Shown here piece after piece: positions 51,032-61,854 of a stretch of DNA of 64,000 nucleotides (positions are counted from its first letter, which is position 1; each line of letters begins with the position of its first letter). The translations under genes were made by a program, and so were the position numbers. The stretch comes from Neomesorhizobium sp963726065 (GTDB lineage: Bacteria; Pseudomonadota; Alphaproteobacteria; Rhizobiales; Rhizobiaceae), in NCBI GenBank assembly GCA_963726065.1, contig CAVSAU010000012.1, positions 1 to 64,000 on the forward strand, given 5' to 3'. A model generated the notes under the pieces. It was given only the letters and a program-made list of their open reading frames with translations, searched no databases and was not told the origin of the DNA.

Positions 51032-51487
51032 TCAGGCGGAAGGCCCGTACACCGCATCCGCCCGCTTTTCGAACGCGTTGGTGAACATGCGGAAAGCCCG
51101 GTCGAACATCGCGCCCATCATGGCGCCGAGGATGCGGCTCTTGAATTCGTAATCGATGAAGAAATGGATGTCAGTGCCGCCGTTCGCTGCCGCGTCGAAG
51201 CGCCAGATGTTGCTGAGATAGCGGAACGGGCCGTCCAGATACTTGACGTCGATGGCATTTTCGTCTGGCTTCAGGTGCACCTGGCTGGTGAAGGTCTCGC
51301 GGATCGCCTTGTAGCCCACCGTCATGTCGGCGACGAGCACGGTGCGGCCGTCGCGCTCCTTGCGTGAGCGCACCGATAGCGCTTCGCACAGCGGCAGGAA
51401 TTCCGGATACTTCTCGACGTCTGCGACCAGCGCGAACATCTCTTCCGGCGGATGGGTGACGTGCTTGATGGTCTCGAACTGCGGCAT
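51032..51487 (-). CDS. Coq10/RatA-like START-domain protein
   Basis: This 151-aa SRPBCC-fold protein reads QFETIKHVTHPPEEMFALVA, DVEKYPEFLPLCEALSVRSR, and HLKPDENAIDVKYLDGPFRY then LSNIWRF. This is the bacterial relative of Coq10, which binds ubiquinone and supports respiration; E. coli RatA was described as a ribosome-association toxin, though a quinone role is now often favoured. It is intact and runs in a leftward group with the kinase-like gene and lipA, an order common in rhizobia. Confidence 0.88.
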   Translation of the reverse strand: MPQFETIKHVTHPPEEMFALVADVEKYPEFLPLCEALSVRSRKERDGRTVLVADMTVGYKAIRETFTSQVHLKPDENAIDVKYLDGPFRYLSNIWRFDAAANGGTDIHFFIDYEFKSRILGAMMGAMFDRAFRMFTNAFEKRADAVYGPSA

Positions 51488-51489
51488 GA

Positions 51490-52021
51490 TCAGTCCGTAT
51501 CACGCCTTTCCAGAAGAGCAAGCAGGGCGCCGGCATCACCACGCGAATCGAGAATGAAAACCGGCACATCCGGGCCGTGCCTGGCCAGCGCGTCGCGGAT
51601 TTTCAGCCCGTCCTCCTTCTCGAAATTCCAGATGTAGCTGAGGAATTCGAGGTCCACCTTTTCAGGACAGCCTTCCGTCATGTCCGGCCGGGAGCGTCCG
51701 GCGTAACGGATGCGCCGCATGATCACACGGAAAAAGCAAAGCAGGCGCGGTAGGCGCAGCCAGAGCACGGCGTCGGCGCTCTGCAGGCGCAGGTCGAGCG
51801 TGCGGGGGGTGCTGCCGTCCATGATCCAGCGGTCTTGCCCGACCGCCTTGGCGACCATCGACCTGATCTCAGCACGGCCACGTAGCTTCCAGCCGGGCAG
51901 CCAGAAGAACTCCCGGTCCATGGATCTGTAGGGAAGATCGAGCCGCACCGACAGCGCTTGCGCCAGGGTCGACTTGCCGCTGCCCGCGCAGACGACGACC
52001 AGAACGCGGCGCCTCAGGCAT
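51490..52021 (-). CDS. P-loop adenylate-kinase-like/topology-modulation protein
   Basis: From ATG 52021, with one inserted base near the start removed, the protein reads LRRRVLVVVCAGSGKSTLAQ, a Walker A motif (GSGKST). MDREFFWLPGWKLRGRAEIR, WIMDGSTPRTLDLRLQSADA and VLWLRLPRLLCFFRVIMRRI follow, as in the adenylate-kinase-like proteins annotated DNA topology modulation protein FlaR. The restored length is 176 aa, normal for the family. The enzymatic substrate is unknown. Its stop lies 2 bp before the coq10-like start and its own start lies 22 bp from the lipA stop. Confidence 0.75.
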
Positions 52022-52043
52022 TCGACGCCCTCCGCAAGTTCGT

Positions 52044-53009
52044 TCAGGAGGAGAGCGAAAGCTTTTTCTCCCGCGCGGCGCGCAGCTTGGCGAAGTCGTC
52101 GCCGGCATGGTGGGACGAGCGCGTCAGCGGGCTGGAAGCGACAAGCAGGAAGCCCTTGGTCTTGCCAATCGTCGCATAGGACTGGAACTCTTCCGGCGTG
52201 ACGAACTTCTTTACCGGATGGTGCTTCTTCGTCGGCTGCAGATACTGGCCGATGGTCATGAAGTCGACATTGGCCGACCGCAAGTCGTCCATCAGTTGCA
52301 GCACTTCGTTGCGCTCTTCACCGAGCCCTACCATGATGCCCGACTTGGTGAAGATCGATGGATCGAGCTCCTTGACCCGCTGCAAGAGCCGGATCGAGTG
52401 GAAGTAGCGGGCGCCGGGGCGAACCGTCAGGTAGTTCGACGGCACCGTCTCCAGATTGTGGTTGAAGACGTCGGGCTTGGCCGCCACCACGATCTCCAGC
52501 GCGCCTTCCTTGCGCAGGAAGTCCGGCGTCAGGATCTCGATGGTCGTGTTGGGCGTCGCGGCGCGAATGGCGTGGATCACGTCGGCAAAGTGCTGCGCGC
52601 CGCCATCGGCCAGATCGTCGCGGTCGACCGAGGTGATGACGACATGCGTCAGCCCCATCTGCTTCACCGCATGAGCGACGCGGGCCGGTTCATCGGCATC
52701 GAGCGCGGTGGGAATGCCGGTGGCGACATTGCAAAAGGCACAGGCGCGCGTGCAGATCTCGCCCATGATCATGAAGGTGGCGTGCTTCTTTTCCCAGCAC
52801 TCGCCGATGTTCGGGCAGCCGGCTTCCTCGCAAACCGTCACCAGCTTGTGCGACTTCACGATCTCGCGCGTTTCGGCATAACCCTTGGAGACCGGTGCCT
52901 TGACGCGGATCCAGTCGGGCTTGCGCAGCACTTCCTGGTCGGGCCTGTGGGCCTTCTCCGGGTGCCGGAGGCGTGGCGGATTTGAAATCGTGTCGAGCAG
53001 GGTGACCAT
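52044..53009 (-). CDS. lipA: Lipoyl synthase
   Basis: This radical-SAM enzyme inserts two sulfur atoms into octanoyl groups on lipoyl domains, which the nearby PdhB and PdhC carry. The 321-aa sequence has the auxiliary cluster motif CEEAGCPNIGECW and the radical-SAM CxxxCxxC motif in GEICTRACAFCNVATG. HLVVITSVDRDDLADGGAQH (with T-HVV), the VMVGLGEERNEVLQLMDDLR-like block and the terminal SSPLTRSSHHAGDDF (RSSYHA motif) complete it. It is unbroken and stands next to lpdA and pdhABC, a functional neighbourhood for 2-oxoacid dehydrogenases. Confidence 0.95.
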   Translation of the reverse strand: MVTLLDTISNPPRLRHPEKAHRPDQEVLRKPDWIRVKAPVSKGYAETREIVKSHKLVTVCEEAGCPNIGECWEKKHATFMIMGEICTRACAFCNVATGIPTALDADEPARVAHAVKQMGLTHVVITSVDRDDLADGGAQHFADVIHAIRAATPNTTIEILTPDFLRKEGALEIVVAAKPDVFNHNLETVPSNYLTVRPGARYFHSIRLLQRVKELDPSIFTKSGIMVGLGEERNEVLQLMDDLRSANVDFMTIGQYLQPTKKHHPVKKFVTPEEFQSYATIGKTKGFLLVASSPLTRSSHHAGDDFAKLRAAREKKLSLSS

Positions 53010-53015
53010 TTTGTC

Positions 53016-53300
53016 TCAATTCACTCCGCTCGCCTTGGCGCGCCCGAAAATCCACAGGATCACGATGGCGCCGACAGCGGCGACCAGCAGGTTGCCGAGA
53101 AAGCCCTGGTAGTTGAAATCCAGAAGGCCCGCCAGCGTGCCGCCGACGAACGATCCAGCGATGCCGACCAGGATGTTGGTGAACAGGCCATGCTCGCGGT
53201 TCATTGCCTTTTCGGCGATGTAGCCGGCCAGGAAACCGATCAGCAGCATGCCGAAGAAGCCCACTCCGGGCATGCCCATGATGCCGACGCTCTGTTCCAT
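53016..53300 (-). CDS. GlsB/YeaQ/YmgE family membrane protein
   Basis: This 94-aa protein has three hydrophobic segments (FFGMLLIGFLAGYIAEKAM; NILVGIAGSFVGGTLAGLL; GNLLVAAVGAIVILWIFG). They carry the Gly-rich spacing of transglycosylase-associated/YeaQ proteins; no transglycosylase activity is established for the family. It is intact. The gene lies 6 bp upstream of lipA in the same direction, so probably shares its transcript. Confidence 0.85.
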   Translation of the reverse strand: MEQSVGIMGMPGVGFFGMLLIGFLAGYIAEKAMNREHGLFTNILVGIAGSFVGGTLAGLLDFNYQGFLGNLLVAAVGAIVILWIFGRAKASGVN

Positions 53301-53377
53301 CGTCCGTTCCTTAGTCGTTCTTGTTCCGCATATAAGTCAGAACCGGCTTGCAAAACAGTCCCGTCGGGGCGCGTCAA

Positions 53378-54823
53378 TCATGCGTTGAGCGCACGGCCAT
53401 AGGCGTCGAGCACGCTTTCCTTCATCGTCTCCGACAGCGTCGGATGCGGGAAGATGGTGTGCATCAGTTCTTCCTCGGTGGTTTCGAGGTTCATCGCCAC
53501 GACAAAGCCCTGGATCAGTTCGGTCACCTCGGCGCCGACCATATGCGCGCCGAGCAGCTCGCCGGTCTTCGTGTCGAAGATCGTCTTGACCAGGCCCTGG
53601 TCCTCGCCGAGCGCGATCGCCTTGCCGTTGGCGACGAACGGGAAACGGCCGACGCGGATATCGCGCCCTTCGGCCTTGGCCTTGGCTTCGGTCAGGCCGA
53701 CGGAGGCGACCTGCGGGTTGCAATAGGTGCAGCCGGGGATTTTCAGCTTGTCCATCGGATGCACGTTGGGCAGGCCGGCGATCTTCTCGACGCAGATCAC
53801 CGCCTCGTGCTCGGCCTTGTGCGCCAGCATCGGCGGCCCGGCGACGTCGCCGATGGCGTAGATGCCCGGCACATTGGTCTTGCCGTAACCGTCGATGACG
53901 ATGGTGCCGCGGTCGGTCTTCACGCCGAGCGCCTCGAGCCCGAGATTCTCGATATTGCCCTGCACGCCGACGGCCGAGATCAGCCGGTCGGCGGTGATCT
54001 TCTCGACCTTGCCGTCCTTCATCTCGACATGCGCGGTGATCGAGTTCGCCGCCTTCTCGACCTTGGTCACCTTGGCATCGAGGATGATCTTCATGCCCTG
54101 CTTCTCGAACTGCTTCTTGGCGAAGGCCGAGATTTCAGCGTCCTCGACCGGCATGACCTGCGGCAGGAGTTCGACCACGGTCACCTCGACGCCCATGGTG
54201 CGGTAGAACGAGGCGAACTCGATGCCGATGGCGCCGGAGCCCATCACCAGCAGCGATTTCGGCATTTCCGGCGGCACCATCGCCTCGAAATAGGTCCAGA
54301 TCAGCTTGCCGTCCGGCTCGATGCCGGGCAGCGCGCGCGGCCGCGCGCCGGTGGCGACGATGATGTGCTTGGCCGTATAGGTGCCCTCGCCCATGGTGTT
54401 CTTGGGCAGCGGCGCCTGCGGCTGCATCGGCGTCTTGGCGATCTTGCCGACGACGATCTCGCTCGGCTTGGTCAGCTTTGCCTCGCCCCAGATCACGTCG
54501 ACCTTGTTCTTCTTCATCAGGAAGCCGACGCCGCCGTTCATGCGCTCGGCAATGCCGCGCGAGCGCTCGACGATCGCCTTAAGGTCGGCGTCGATCTTGC
54601 CTTCGACCTTCAGCCCGTAATTCTTGGCATGCGTGGCCAGATGCATCACCTCGGCCGAGCGCAGCAGCGCCTTGGTCGGGATGCAGCCCCAGTTGGAGCA
54701 GATGCCGGCCAGGTGCTCGCGCTCGACGATGGCGGTCTTCAGGCCGAGCTGTGCTGCCCGGATCGCCGCGATGTAGCCGCCGGGACCGGAGCCGATGATG
54801 ATGACGTCGTAATTTTCGGCCAT
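53378..54823 (-). CDS. lpdA: Dihydrolipoyl dehydrogenase (E3)
   Basis: This FAD enzyme re-oxidises dihydrolipoyl groups on E2 of pyruvate dehydrogenase. From ATG 54823 (481 aa) it reads YDVIIIGSGPGGYIAAIRAA (FAD), AGICSNWGCIPTKALLRSAE (redox-active Cys pair), LLVMGSGAIGIEFASFYRTM (NAD), YAIGDVAGPPMLAHKAEHEA and TIFPHPTLSETMKESVLDAY (His-Glu active-site pair). It is unbroken. The upstream GNAT gene runs into it in the same frame without a stop, which I attribute to indel error at the GNAT end. Confidence 0.95.
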   Translation of the reverse strand: MAENYDVIIIGSGPGGYIAAIRAAQLGLKTAIVEREHLAGICSNWGCIPTKALLRSAEVMHLATHAKNYGLKVEGKIDADLKAIVERSRGIAERMNGGVGFLMKKNKVDVIWGEAKLTKPSEIVVGKIAKTPMQPQAPLPKNTMGEGTYTAKHIIVATGARPRALPGIEPDGKLIWTYFEAMVPPEMPKSLLVMGSGAIGIEFASFYRTMGVEVTVVELLPQVMPVEDAEISAFAKKQFEKQGMKIILDAKVTKVEKAANSITAHVEMKDGKVEKITADRLISAVGVQGNIENLGLEALGVKTDRGTIVIDGYGKTNVPGIYAIGDVAGPPMLAHKAEHEAVICVEKIAGLPNVHPMDKLKIPGCTYCNPQVASVGLTEAKAKAEGRDIRVGRFPFVANGKAIALGEDQGLVKTIFDTKTGELLGAHMVGAEVTELIQGFVVAMNLETTEEELMHTIFPHPTLSETMKESVLDAYGRALNA

Positions 54824-55419
54824 GCTGTTTTCTCCACCTTTGCGCATTGCGGGTGAGCAGCACCCAATCATGTTCCTTGCCGCGGGCTGCCGCGGCACGG
54901 CGGTCCTGCGCGAAACTTCCGCGAAGCCGTTCGACCGGTAAAACGACAACGCCGTTTCGTTGTGGCTTTCGGTGATCAGGCTGATCTTGCCGCCGGCGGC
55001 CTTGTCGATCTCGTCGGCAAGCAGCGCCCGGCCGATACCCTTGCCGCGATGCTGGCGATAGACGCCGAGGCTGTCGATGAAACGGTGACCGACGAGCCGC
55101 CGCTGCAGTTCAACGATCGGCTCGAAGACGGGATGCGGCGCAACCGCGTCGGACACGCTGTCGTCGAGCGGAAACGCGATCGACATGCCGGCGACATCGC
55201 CGTGCCATTCCGCCAGCGCCGCGTCCCTCCAGGCGTCGAGCTCATCGTCGCGCATCCTGATCCGCCCCTGCTCCATGGCGGTGTCGACGCATTCGTCGAT
55301 GACCGCGCCATACCACAGCCACGACGCGAAACCGTGCGAGGCGATATCGACCAGCACCGCCAGTTCGGCGGCGTCGCGGCGTTCTGCTGCCGCAACGTCA
55401 GTTCCACAGCCACGCTCAA
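54824..55419 (-). CDS. GNAT family N-acetyltransferase
   Basis: After restoring two frame breaks near the N terminus, the protein reads VAVELTLRQ then LVDIASHGFASWLWYGAVID, AEWHGDVAGMSIAFPLD, HRFIDSLGVYRQHRGKGIGR (acetyl-CoA loop QHRGKGIG) and ETALSFYRSNGFAEVSRR. This is a complete GNAT fold of about 190 aa. The substrate is unknown. Its C-terminal end is unclear: the frame runs open into lpdA, while other frames stop nearby. Its start overlaps the SGNH hydrolase stop region by a few bases, so it lies in the same leftward group. Confidence 0.75.
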
Positions 55420-56055
55420 AGCTCCAGCATCATTCGCACCAGCGGCGCGAGTGCTGCGCCGATGGCGCGGGTATTTTCAGCGTCGAGATGGACGCCGTCG
55501 ACCGGCGTCGTCTCGGCCACCGAGCCGGCGTCGAAGAAACCGCAGCCCACCTCGTCGGCTAGCTGGCTGTAGAGCGCGGCAAGCTGGCGCGACGCGGCGT
55601 CACCGCCTGCGAACATGCCTGCAAACTCGGCGTTCTCAGTGCGGCTGACGGCCGGCGGCGACACCAGAAGCACCTGCGGCGCCTCGGCCTCCAGCGGATA
55701 GACGTGGCCGCGCACGATATTGACCAGCCGCGCCATTCCCTGCTTGGCCGCAAGCGGATTGCCGTGGATCCATGGCTTCATGTCGTTGGAGCCGAGCAGG
55801 ATGATGACGAGGTCGAGCGGCGAATGGGTGCCGAGCAGCGTCGGCAAGGTGCGGACCCCGTTGCGGTCCTCGCCGGCCAGATGGTCGTCAAAGGCGGTGG
55901 TGCGTCCGTTCAAGCCCTTCGGCGATCACCTGCACGTCCGGCCCGAGCGCTGCCTGCAGCACGCTCGGCCAGCGGTCCGCCAACGCGTGCCGGCCGGGGC
56001 CGACCGCGTCGTAACCCCAGGTCAGCGAATCGCCGTAGCAGAGAACGGTTTTCAT
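55416..56055 (-). CDS. SGNH/GDSL hydrolase family protein
   Basis: From ATG 56055 the protein begins KTVLCYGDSLTWGYDAVGPG, block I with the nucleophile Ser in GDSLTWG. After one inserted base near 55917 it continues LNGRTTAFDDHLAG (block II Gly), LVIILLGSNDMKPW (block III GxND) and TPVDGVHLDAENTRAIGAAL (block V DxxH). The restored length is 212 aa with no signal peptide, so it is cytosolic, close to the arylesterase/acetyl-xylan-esterase-like branch. It overlaps the GNAT gene by a few bases. Confidence 0.87.
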
Positions 56056-56131
56056 GCTGCTGCGCCCATGCGTTCCCCTACCCCTTGCGGGGCGGGGTTA
56101 AGGTTGTGGCTGGTTTCGCCAGGCGCCATCC

Positions 56132-56674
56132 CTAGGCCTTGCGCAGTCCAAGCGCCAGAAGCAGGAAAAGCACGCCGTTCGACAGCAGTTCCACAGCCAG
56201 CAGGATGCCGAGCACCGATGTCGCCGAATAGGGGAAATCGCTGAGGATCATGACGCCCAGCGCCACAGAAACGATGCCGGAGACCAATACCCAGCCCCAT
56301 CCCGAAATCGGTCGCAGCGAAAAGGAATAGAGGATTTTCACCACGCCGATGACCAGGAATAGCACGGCCACAAGCAGGGTCAGCGAGACCATGCCGGCAA
56401 GCGGGTTGAAAACCAGCGACAGACCGACGACGAGCGTGAGGACGCCGAATAGAAGCCCCCACAGGAACCCCGGCCAGCCTGTCACCCGGAACGACTGGAT
56501 GACCTGGATCGCGCCAAGCGCGGCAAACACCCAACCGGCCATGACGGTTGCCGCAATCGTGGCGGCGAGCGGATTGAGCAGCGCCAGAATACCGCCGATC
56601 AGCGAGATGACGGCGAGGACCGCCATCCACACCCAGGACGCCCGCAACTGTTCGCCATGTGCCGTGACTGTCAT
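56132..56674 (-). CDS. HdeD family membrane protein
   Basis: This 180-aa protein has six membrane segments in three pairs, for example WMAVLAVISLIGGILALLNP and AATIAATVMAGWVFAALGAI, then GVLTLVVGLSLVFNP and VAVLFLVIGVVKILYSFSL. HdeD of E. coli contributes to acid resistance at high cell density; others are uncharacterised. ATG 56674 starts the homologous region. It is unbroken and lies 30 bp after the pdhC stop in the same direction, so it may be expressed with the pdh operon. Confidence 0.88.
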   Translation of the reverse strand: MTVTAHGEQLRASWVWMAVLAVISLIGGILALLNPLAATIAATVMAGWVFAALGAIQVIQSFRVTGWPGFLWGLLFGVLTLVVGLSLVFNPLAGMVSLTLLVAVLFLVIGVVKILYSFSLRPISGWGWVLVSGIVSVALGVMILSDFPYSATSVLGILLAVELLSNGVLFLLLALGLRKA

Positions 56675-56703
56675 CGCCGTGGTCTCCCTTGTGAGAAAAC
56701 GTT

Positions 56704-58092
56704 TTACACCAGCATTCCCATCGGGTTCTCGATGTGGCGCTTGAAGGCACCCAGAAGCTCGGCGCCGAGCGCGCCGTCGACGGCGCGGTGATCGGTCGAC
56801 AGCGTCACCGACATGATGTTGGCTATCGTGATCTCGCCCTTCTTCACGACCGCCCGCTCCTCGCCGGCGCCGACCGCCAGGATCGTCGCATGCGGCGGGT
56901 TGATGACGGCCGAGAAATCCTTGATGCCGAACATGCCGAGGTTGGAAACCGCGGTCGTGCCGCCCTGGTATTCCTCGGGCTTGAGCTTGCGGTTGCGGGC
57001 GCGCGCGGCAAGGTCCTTCATCTCGTTGGAGATCACCGACAGCGTCTTTTCCTCGGCCTTGCGGATGATCGGCGTGATCAGACCGCCGGGGATCGACACG
57101 GCGACGCCGACATCGGCAATGCTTGTGCTGCACCATGTTGCTGTCGGTCCACGACACATTGGCCGTCGGCACGTCGCGCAGCGCCAGCGCCATCGCCTTT
57201 ATGATCATGTCGTTGACCGAGAGCTTGTAGGCAGGCGCCTCGCCCTTGTCGGTCTTCTTCACGGGAGCTGCCGCATTGAGTTCGGCGCGCAGCTTCAGCA
57301 ACGCGTCAAGCTCGCAATCGAGCGTCAGGTAGAAATGCGGAATGGTCGATTTGGCCTCGACCAGCCGGCGGGCGATCGTCTTGCGCATATTGTCGTGCGG
57401 AATGAGCTCATAGGAGCCCTGTTCGAACAGCTTCAGCACCTGCTCGTCCGACATCGACTTTGCTGCCGGAGCCGCGGCAGGCGCGGCACCCGCCGCCGGA
57501 GCCGCCTTCGCTGCCGGCGCCGCCTTGGCGCCGCGCCCGGCGATCGCCGCCTCGACATCGGCCTTCACCACGCGGCCATGCGGGCCGGAGCCGGTTACCG
57601 CCGCGACATCGACGCCGGCATCCTTGGCGATGCGCCGCGCCAGCGGCGAAGCGAAGGTGCGGTCGCCCGCTTGGCTGATCTCCCCCCTGCGGGGGAGATG
57701 GCCGGCAGGCCAGAGGGGGGCAACGTGGAGCTCGCATCGGCGCCGTTTGCAGCCTTCGGTGCCTCTGCCTTGGCAGGCTCGGCTTTCGGCGCCTCGGCCT
57801 TTGCCGGCGCCGCGTCGCCGCCGGCCTTCGCTGCCGCACTTGCATCCTCGCCTTCGCCGGCGAGCACGGCGATCAGCGCGTTGACCTTGACGCCTTCGGT
57901 GCCTGCCGGCACGACGAGCTTTGCGACCGTGCCCTCGTCGACGGCTTCGACTTCCATCGTCGCCTTGTCGGTCTCGATCTCGGCGATCACGTCGCCTGGC
58001 GCGACCTTGTCGCCTTCCTTGACCAGCCACTTGGCGAGGTTGCCCTCTTCCATCGTGGGCGAGAGGGCCGGCATGGTGATGTTGATGGGCAT
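56704..58092 (-). CDS. pdhC: Pyruvate dehydrogenase E2 (dihydrolipoamide acetyltransferase)
   Basis: E2 forms the core of the PDH complex and moves acetyl groups to CoA. The lipoyl domain starts PINITMPALSPTMEEGNLAK with the lipoylated Lys in IETDKATMEVE. An Ala/Pro/Lys linker follows, then the E3-binding domain (FASPLARRIAKDAGVDVAAV), a second Ala-rich linker, and the catalytic domain with VSVTLSTDHRAVDGALGAEL-type sequence (DHRxxDG). In the first linker the DNA contains a GC-rich palindromic repeat (57675-57720). Three net one-base insertions break the frame; the restored length is about 461 aa. The start lies 3 bp after the Uma2 stop. Confidence 0.93.
57675..57720. repeat. Palindromic repeat element inside the pdhC linker
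   Basis: ATCTCCCCC and GGGGGAGAT form a perfect 9-bp stem with a 4-base loop (57678-57699). TGGCC and GGCCA form a second small stem beside it, ending in a G run. Similar elements are familiar as intergenic palindromes in Mesorhizobium. Here the element lies within coding DNA for the flexible linker between the lipoyl and E3-binding domains. Confidence 0.7.
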
Positions 58093-58094
58093 AA

Positions 58095-58711
58095 CTATCT
58101 GTCTCCGGCGTAGAGGGCTTGCGGGTTTTCGTTGAAACCGAGCGGCTTGTCCAAGGGCCAAAGGTCGGCGAGTGAGAACGAGATGGCATCGAACGGAGGC
58201 GCACTGACGCTGTCGTCGGAGTTCCAGTCTCCGATCTTCGTCCAGCGTCGATCGCAATTCTCGAAGGCTTCCAAAATCTGTAGCCGCGGATCGATCAGCC
58301 ACATGTGGGGAATGGCTGCTTCGGCGTAGATGCGCTTCTTCAAGGTACGGTCGCGAGTTTCGGTGGAGGCAGACAGAACCTCGCAGACCCAGTCGGGCGA
58401 GACTACGGCAAAAGCCGTGGCCGGAACCGACGGGAACCGATCACGTCGCCAGCCAGCGATATCGGGCGCCAGCGACATCGTTGCCCAGATGAAACTCAGG
58501 CTCGATGATGAAAATCCATCCTCCCGGCCCACCCCTGCCTTTTTGGAAAGGCCCAGCTAACTCGTTACCCAAGCTGCTTGCAGTCAGGCCATGGCGTGGC
58601 GACGGCCTCGGGTGCGTCACGAAGAACGCCGTCGATGATCTCGGCAACCAGATGCGGCGGAACCGCTTCCAGGTCGGCATAGGTTGCGCGCTTTTTTGCG
58701 GATTCTGCCAT
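58095..58711 (-). CDS. Uma2 family endonuclease-like protein
   Basis: Uma2/DUF820 proteins have a PD-(D/E)XK nuclease fold; their biological role is unknown. From ATG 58711 it reads ATYADLEAVPPHLVAEIIDG. After one inserted base it reads PSPRHGLTASSLGNELAGPF and GGPGGWIFIIEPEFHLGNDV; after another, LAPDIAGWRRDRFP, VSPDWVCEVLSASTETRDRT, LKKRIYAEAAIPHMWLIDP and LQILEAF. EPE, DIAGWR and CEVLS carry the acidic active-site residues, and the Lys-rich block completes the motif. The restored length is 204 aa. It sits between pdhB and pdhC, with 83 bp to pdhB and 2 bp to pdhC. Confidence 0.85.
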
Positions 58712-58794
58712 GCTGATCGATCAGTTCCGTCGATTGCCTTGATGGACGTTGCGCGGCCACCATCATGACCGCGCGCCGTAAAGCGTCAATCTCC

Positions 58795-60194
<1,400 letters not shown>

Positions 60195-60208
60195 GTTCGC
60201 GCCCTCCC

Positions 60209-61253
60209 TTAGAGTACGATGTCGGTCCAGAGCTCGGATACATCCGGCTCTGGATCGGTCTGCGCGAATTCGGCGGCGTCGGCGACGATGTCGCGAACCT
60301 CCTTGTCGATCGCCTTCAGGTCGTCTTCGCTGGCCCACTTCTTGTCGAGCACGCGCGCCTTCACCTGTTCGATCGGGTCGTGCTCGGAGCGCATCTTCTG
60401 CACTTCTTCCTTCGACCGGTATTTCGCCGGGTCGGACATCGAGTGGCCGCGATAGCGGTAGGTCTGCATCTCGAGGATGATCGGGCCGTTGCCCGAGCGG
60501 CACCACTCGGTCGCCAGGTCGGAGGCCGACTTCACCGCGCGCACATCCATGCCGTCGACCTGGATGCCGGGAATCTTGAACGAGACGCCGCGCTGCGAGA
60601 AATCCGTCTCGGCCGAGGAGCGCGTGACCGAGGTGCCCATCGCGTAGCGGTTGTTTTCGATGACGTAGATGACCGGCAGCTTCCACAGCGAGGCCATGTT
60701 GAAGCTCTCGTAGACCTGGCCCTGGTTGGCGGCGCCGTCGCCGAAATAGGTCAGCGAGACATTCTTGTTGCCGCGGTAGCGGTTGGCGAAGGCAAGGCCC
60801 GTGCCGAGCGACACCTGCGCGCCGACAATGCCGTGGCCGCCGTAGAAATTCTTCTCCTTGGAGAACATGTGCATGGAGCCGCCCTTGCCCTTGGAGTAGC
60901 CGCCGCGGCGTCCGGTCAGCTCGGCCATGACGCCGCGCGGCGCTCATGTCCATGGCCAGCATGTGGCCGTGGTCGCGATAGGCGGTGATCATCTGGTCGC
61001 CTTCGATCAGCGCCATCTTCATGCCGGTGACGACGGCTTCCTGGCCGATATAGAGATGGCAGAAGCCGCCGATGAAGCCCATGCCGTAGAGCTGGCCGGC
61101 CTTCTCCTCGAAACGCCGGATCAGCAGCATGTCGCGATAGGCCGCGAGCTCCTGTTCCTTGGTGAAATCGGCCGGTTTCGGCGCAACGGGGCCGCTCTGG
61201 CCCTTGGCGTCCGCCTTCGATTTGGCAGACGTCTTCTTCGCGGCAGTCGCCAT
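60209..61253 (-). CDS. pdhA: Pyruvate dehydrogenase E1 alpha
   Basis: The E1 alpha subunit binds thiamine diphosphate and decarboxylates pyruvate. After a Lys-rich N-terminal tail it reads YRDMLLIRRFEEKAGQLYGM, FIGGFCHLYIGQEAVVTGMK and AYRDHGHMLAMDMSARG (after one inserted base near 60942). The ThDP motif is GDGAANQGQVYESFNMASLW (GDG...N). YRYRGHSMSDPAKYRSKEEV carries the phosphorylation-loop-like segment. The restored length is about 347 aa. It starts the pdhA-pdhB-(Uma2)-pdhC operon, downstream of ftsB and eno. Confidence 0.95.
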
Positions 61254-61419
61254 CAATCACTCCCTGTTGGCTGTCTCTTCGCGGACATTCGGGGGGCAAG
61301 CTGGCAGCGCCGTCACCTCCCTGGCTGTATGAAAAGCTAGCATGCAAAATGACGCAGGGCCATGCGGAAAAATGCATGGCTGTCATGCAGCTAAATCGTT
61401 CTATTTACAGGAAATATAA

Positions 61420-61446
61420 GCGATTAACTGGATTTCAGTTAATCGC
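61420..61446 (-). terminator. Hairpin at the ftsB 3' end
   Basis: GCGATTAACTG and CAGTTAATCGC form a perfect 11-bp stem with a 5-base loop; on the minus strand it is followed by TTATATTTCC. The ftsB stop codon lies at the stem/loop edge. It resembles an intrinsic terminator, separating ftsB from pdhA, though the T tract is interrupted. Confidence 0.55.
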
Positions 61447-61763
61447 GCCGGGGCGATCGCGCATGATGGTGATCTCGTCGGCCTGCGAAAGGTTCAGCGC
61501 CTGCGCGCCTGCTCGTCGAGCATGTCCTTTTCGAGCGTGCCGTCATGCAGCAGCTGCACGCGCTGCTCCATTTCGACGCGTTCGCCCTTCACTGTGGCCA
61601 GCTCAGCCTGCAGTTCGGCCATCCGCGCCTCGAACTGGTACTTGGAATAGATGCCGAATTCGCCATGATAGGCATGGAAGCCGAAATAGGCGAGAAATAC
61701 CGCCGAAATGACCGGCACGATCAGCCGGCCGGTGTTTCTTCGTTTGTGCTGGCGTGTCCACAT
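61435..61763 (-). CDS. ftsB: Septum formation initiator FtsB/DivIC family
   Basis: This small bitopic division protein opens with a basic cytoplasmic tail (WTRQHKRRNTGR), one membrane helix (LIVPVISAVFLAYFGFHAYH) and a periplasmic coiled coil (EARMAELQAELATVKGERVE). An extra base near 61502 creates an early stop; without it the protein continues EQARRALNLSQADEITIMRD to the TGA at 61435-61437, 108 aa in all. FtsB joins FtsL and FtsQ to activate septal peptidoglycan synthesis. The eno-ftsB-pdhA order is standard in this group. Confidence 0.88.
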
Positions 61764-61854
61764 GGTGCGAAAACCTCTCGCGCCCTTTGTCGCCCGATCA
61801 TGCTTAATGCCGGGTTACGAGACGCTCGAGCCGGCGAAAAAACCGCGGTGGAGT

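Noticed and set aside
53348..54856. 502-codon plus-strand frame opposite lpdA
   Set aside because: Antisense shadow of a clearly recognisable E3 gene; no family resemblance.
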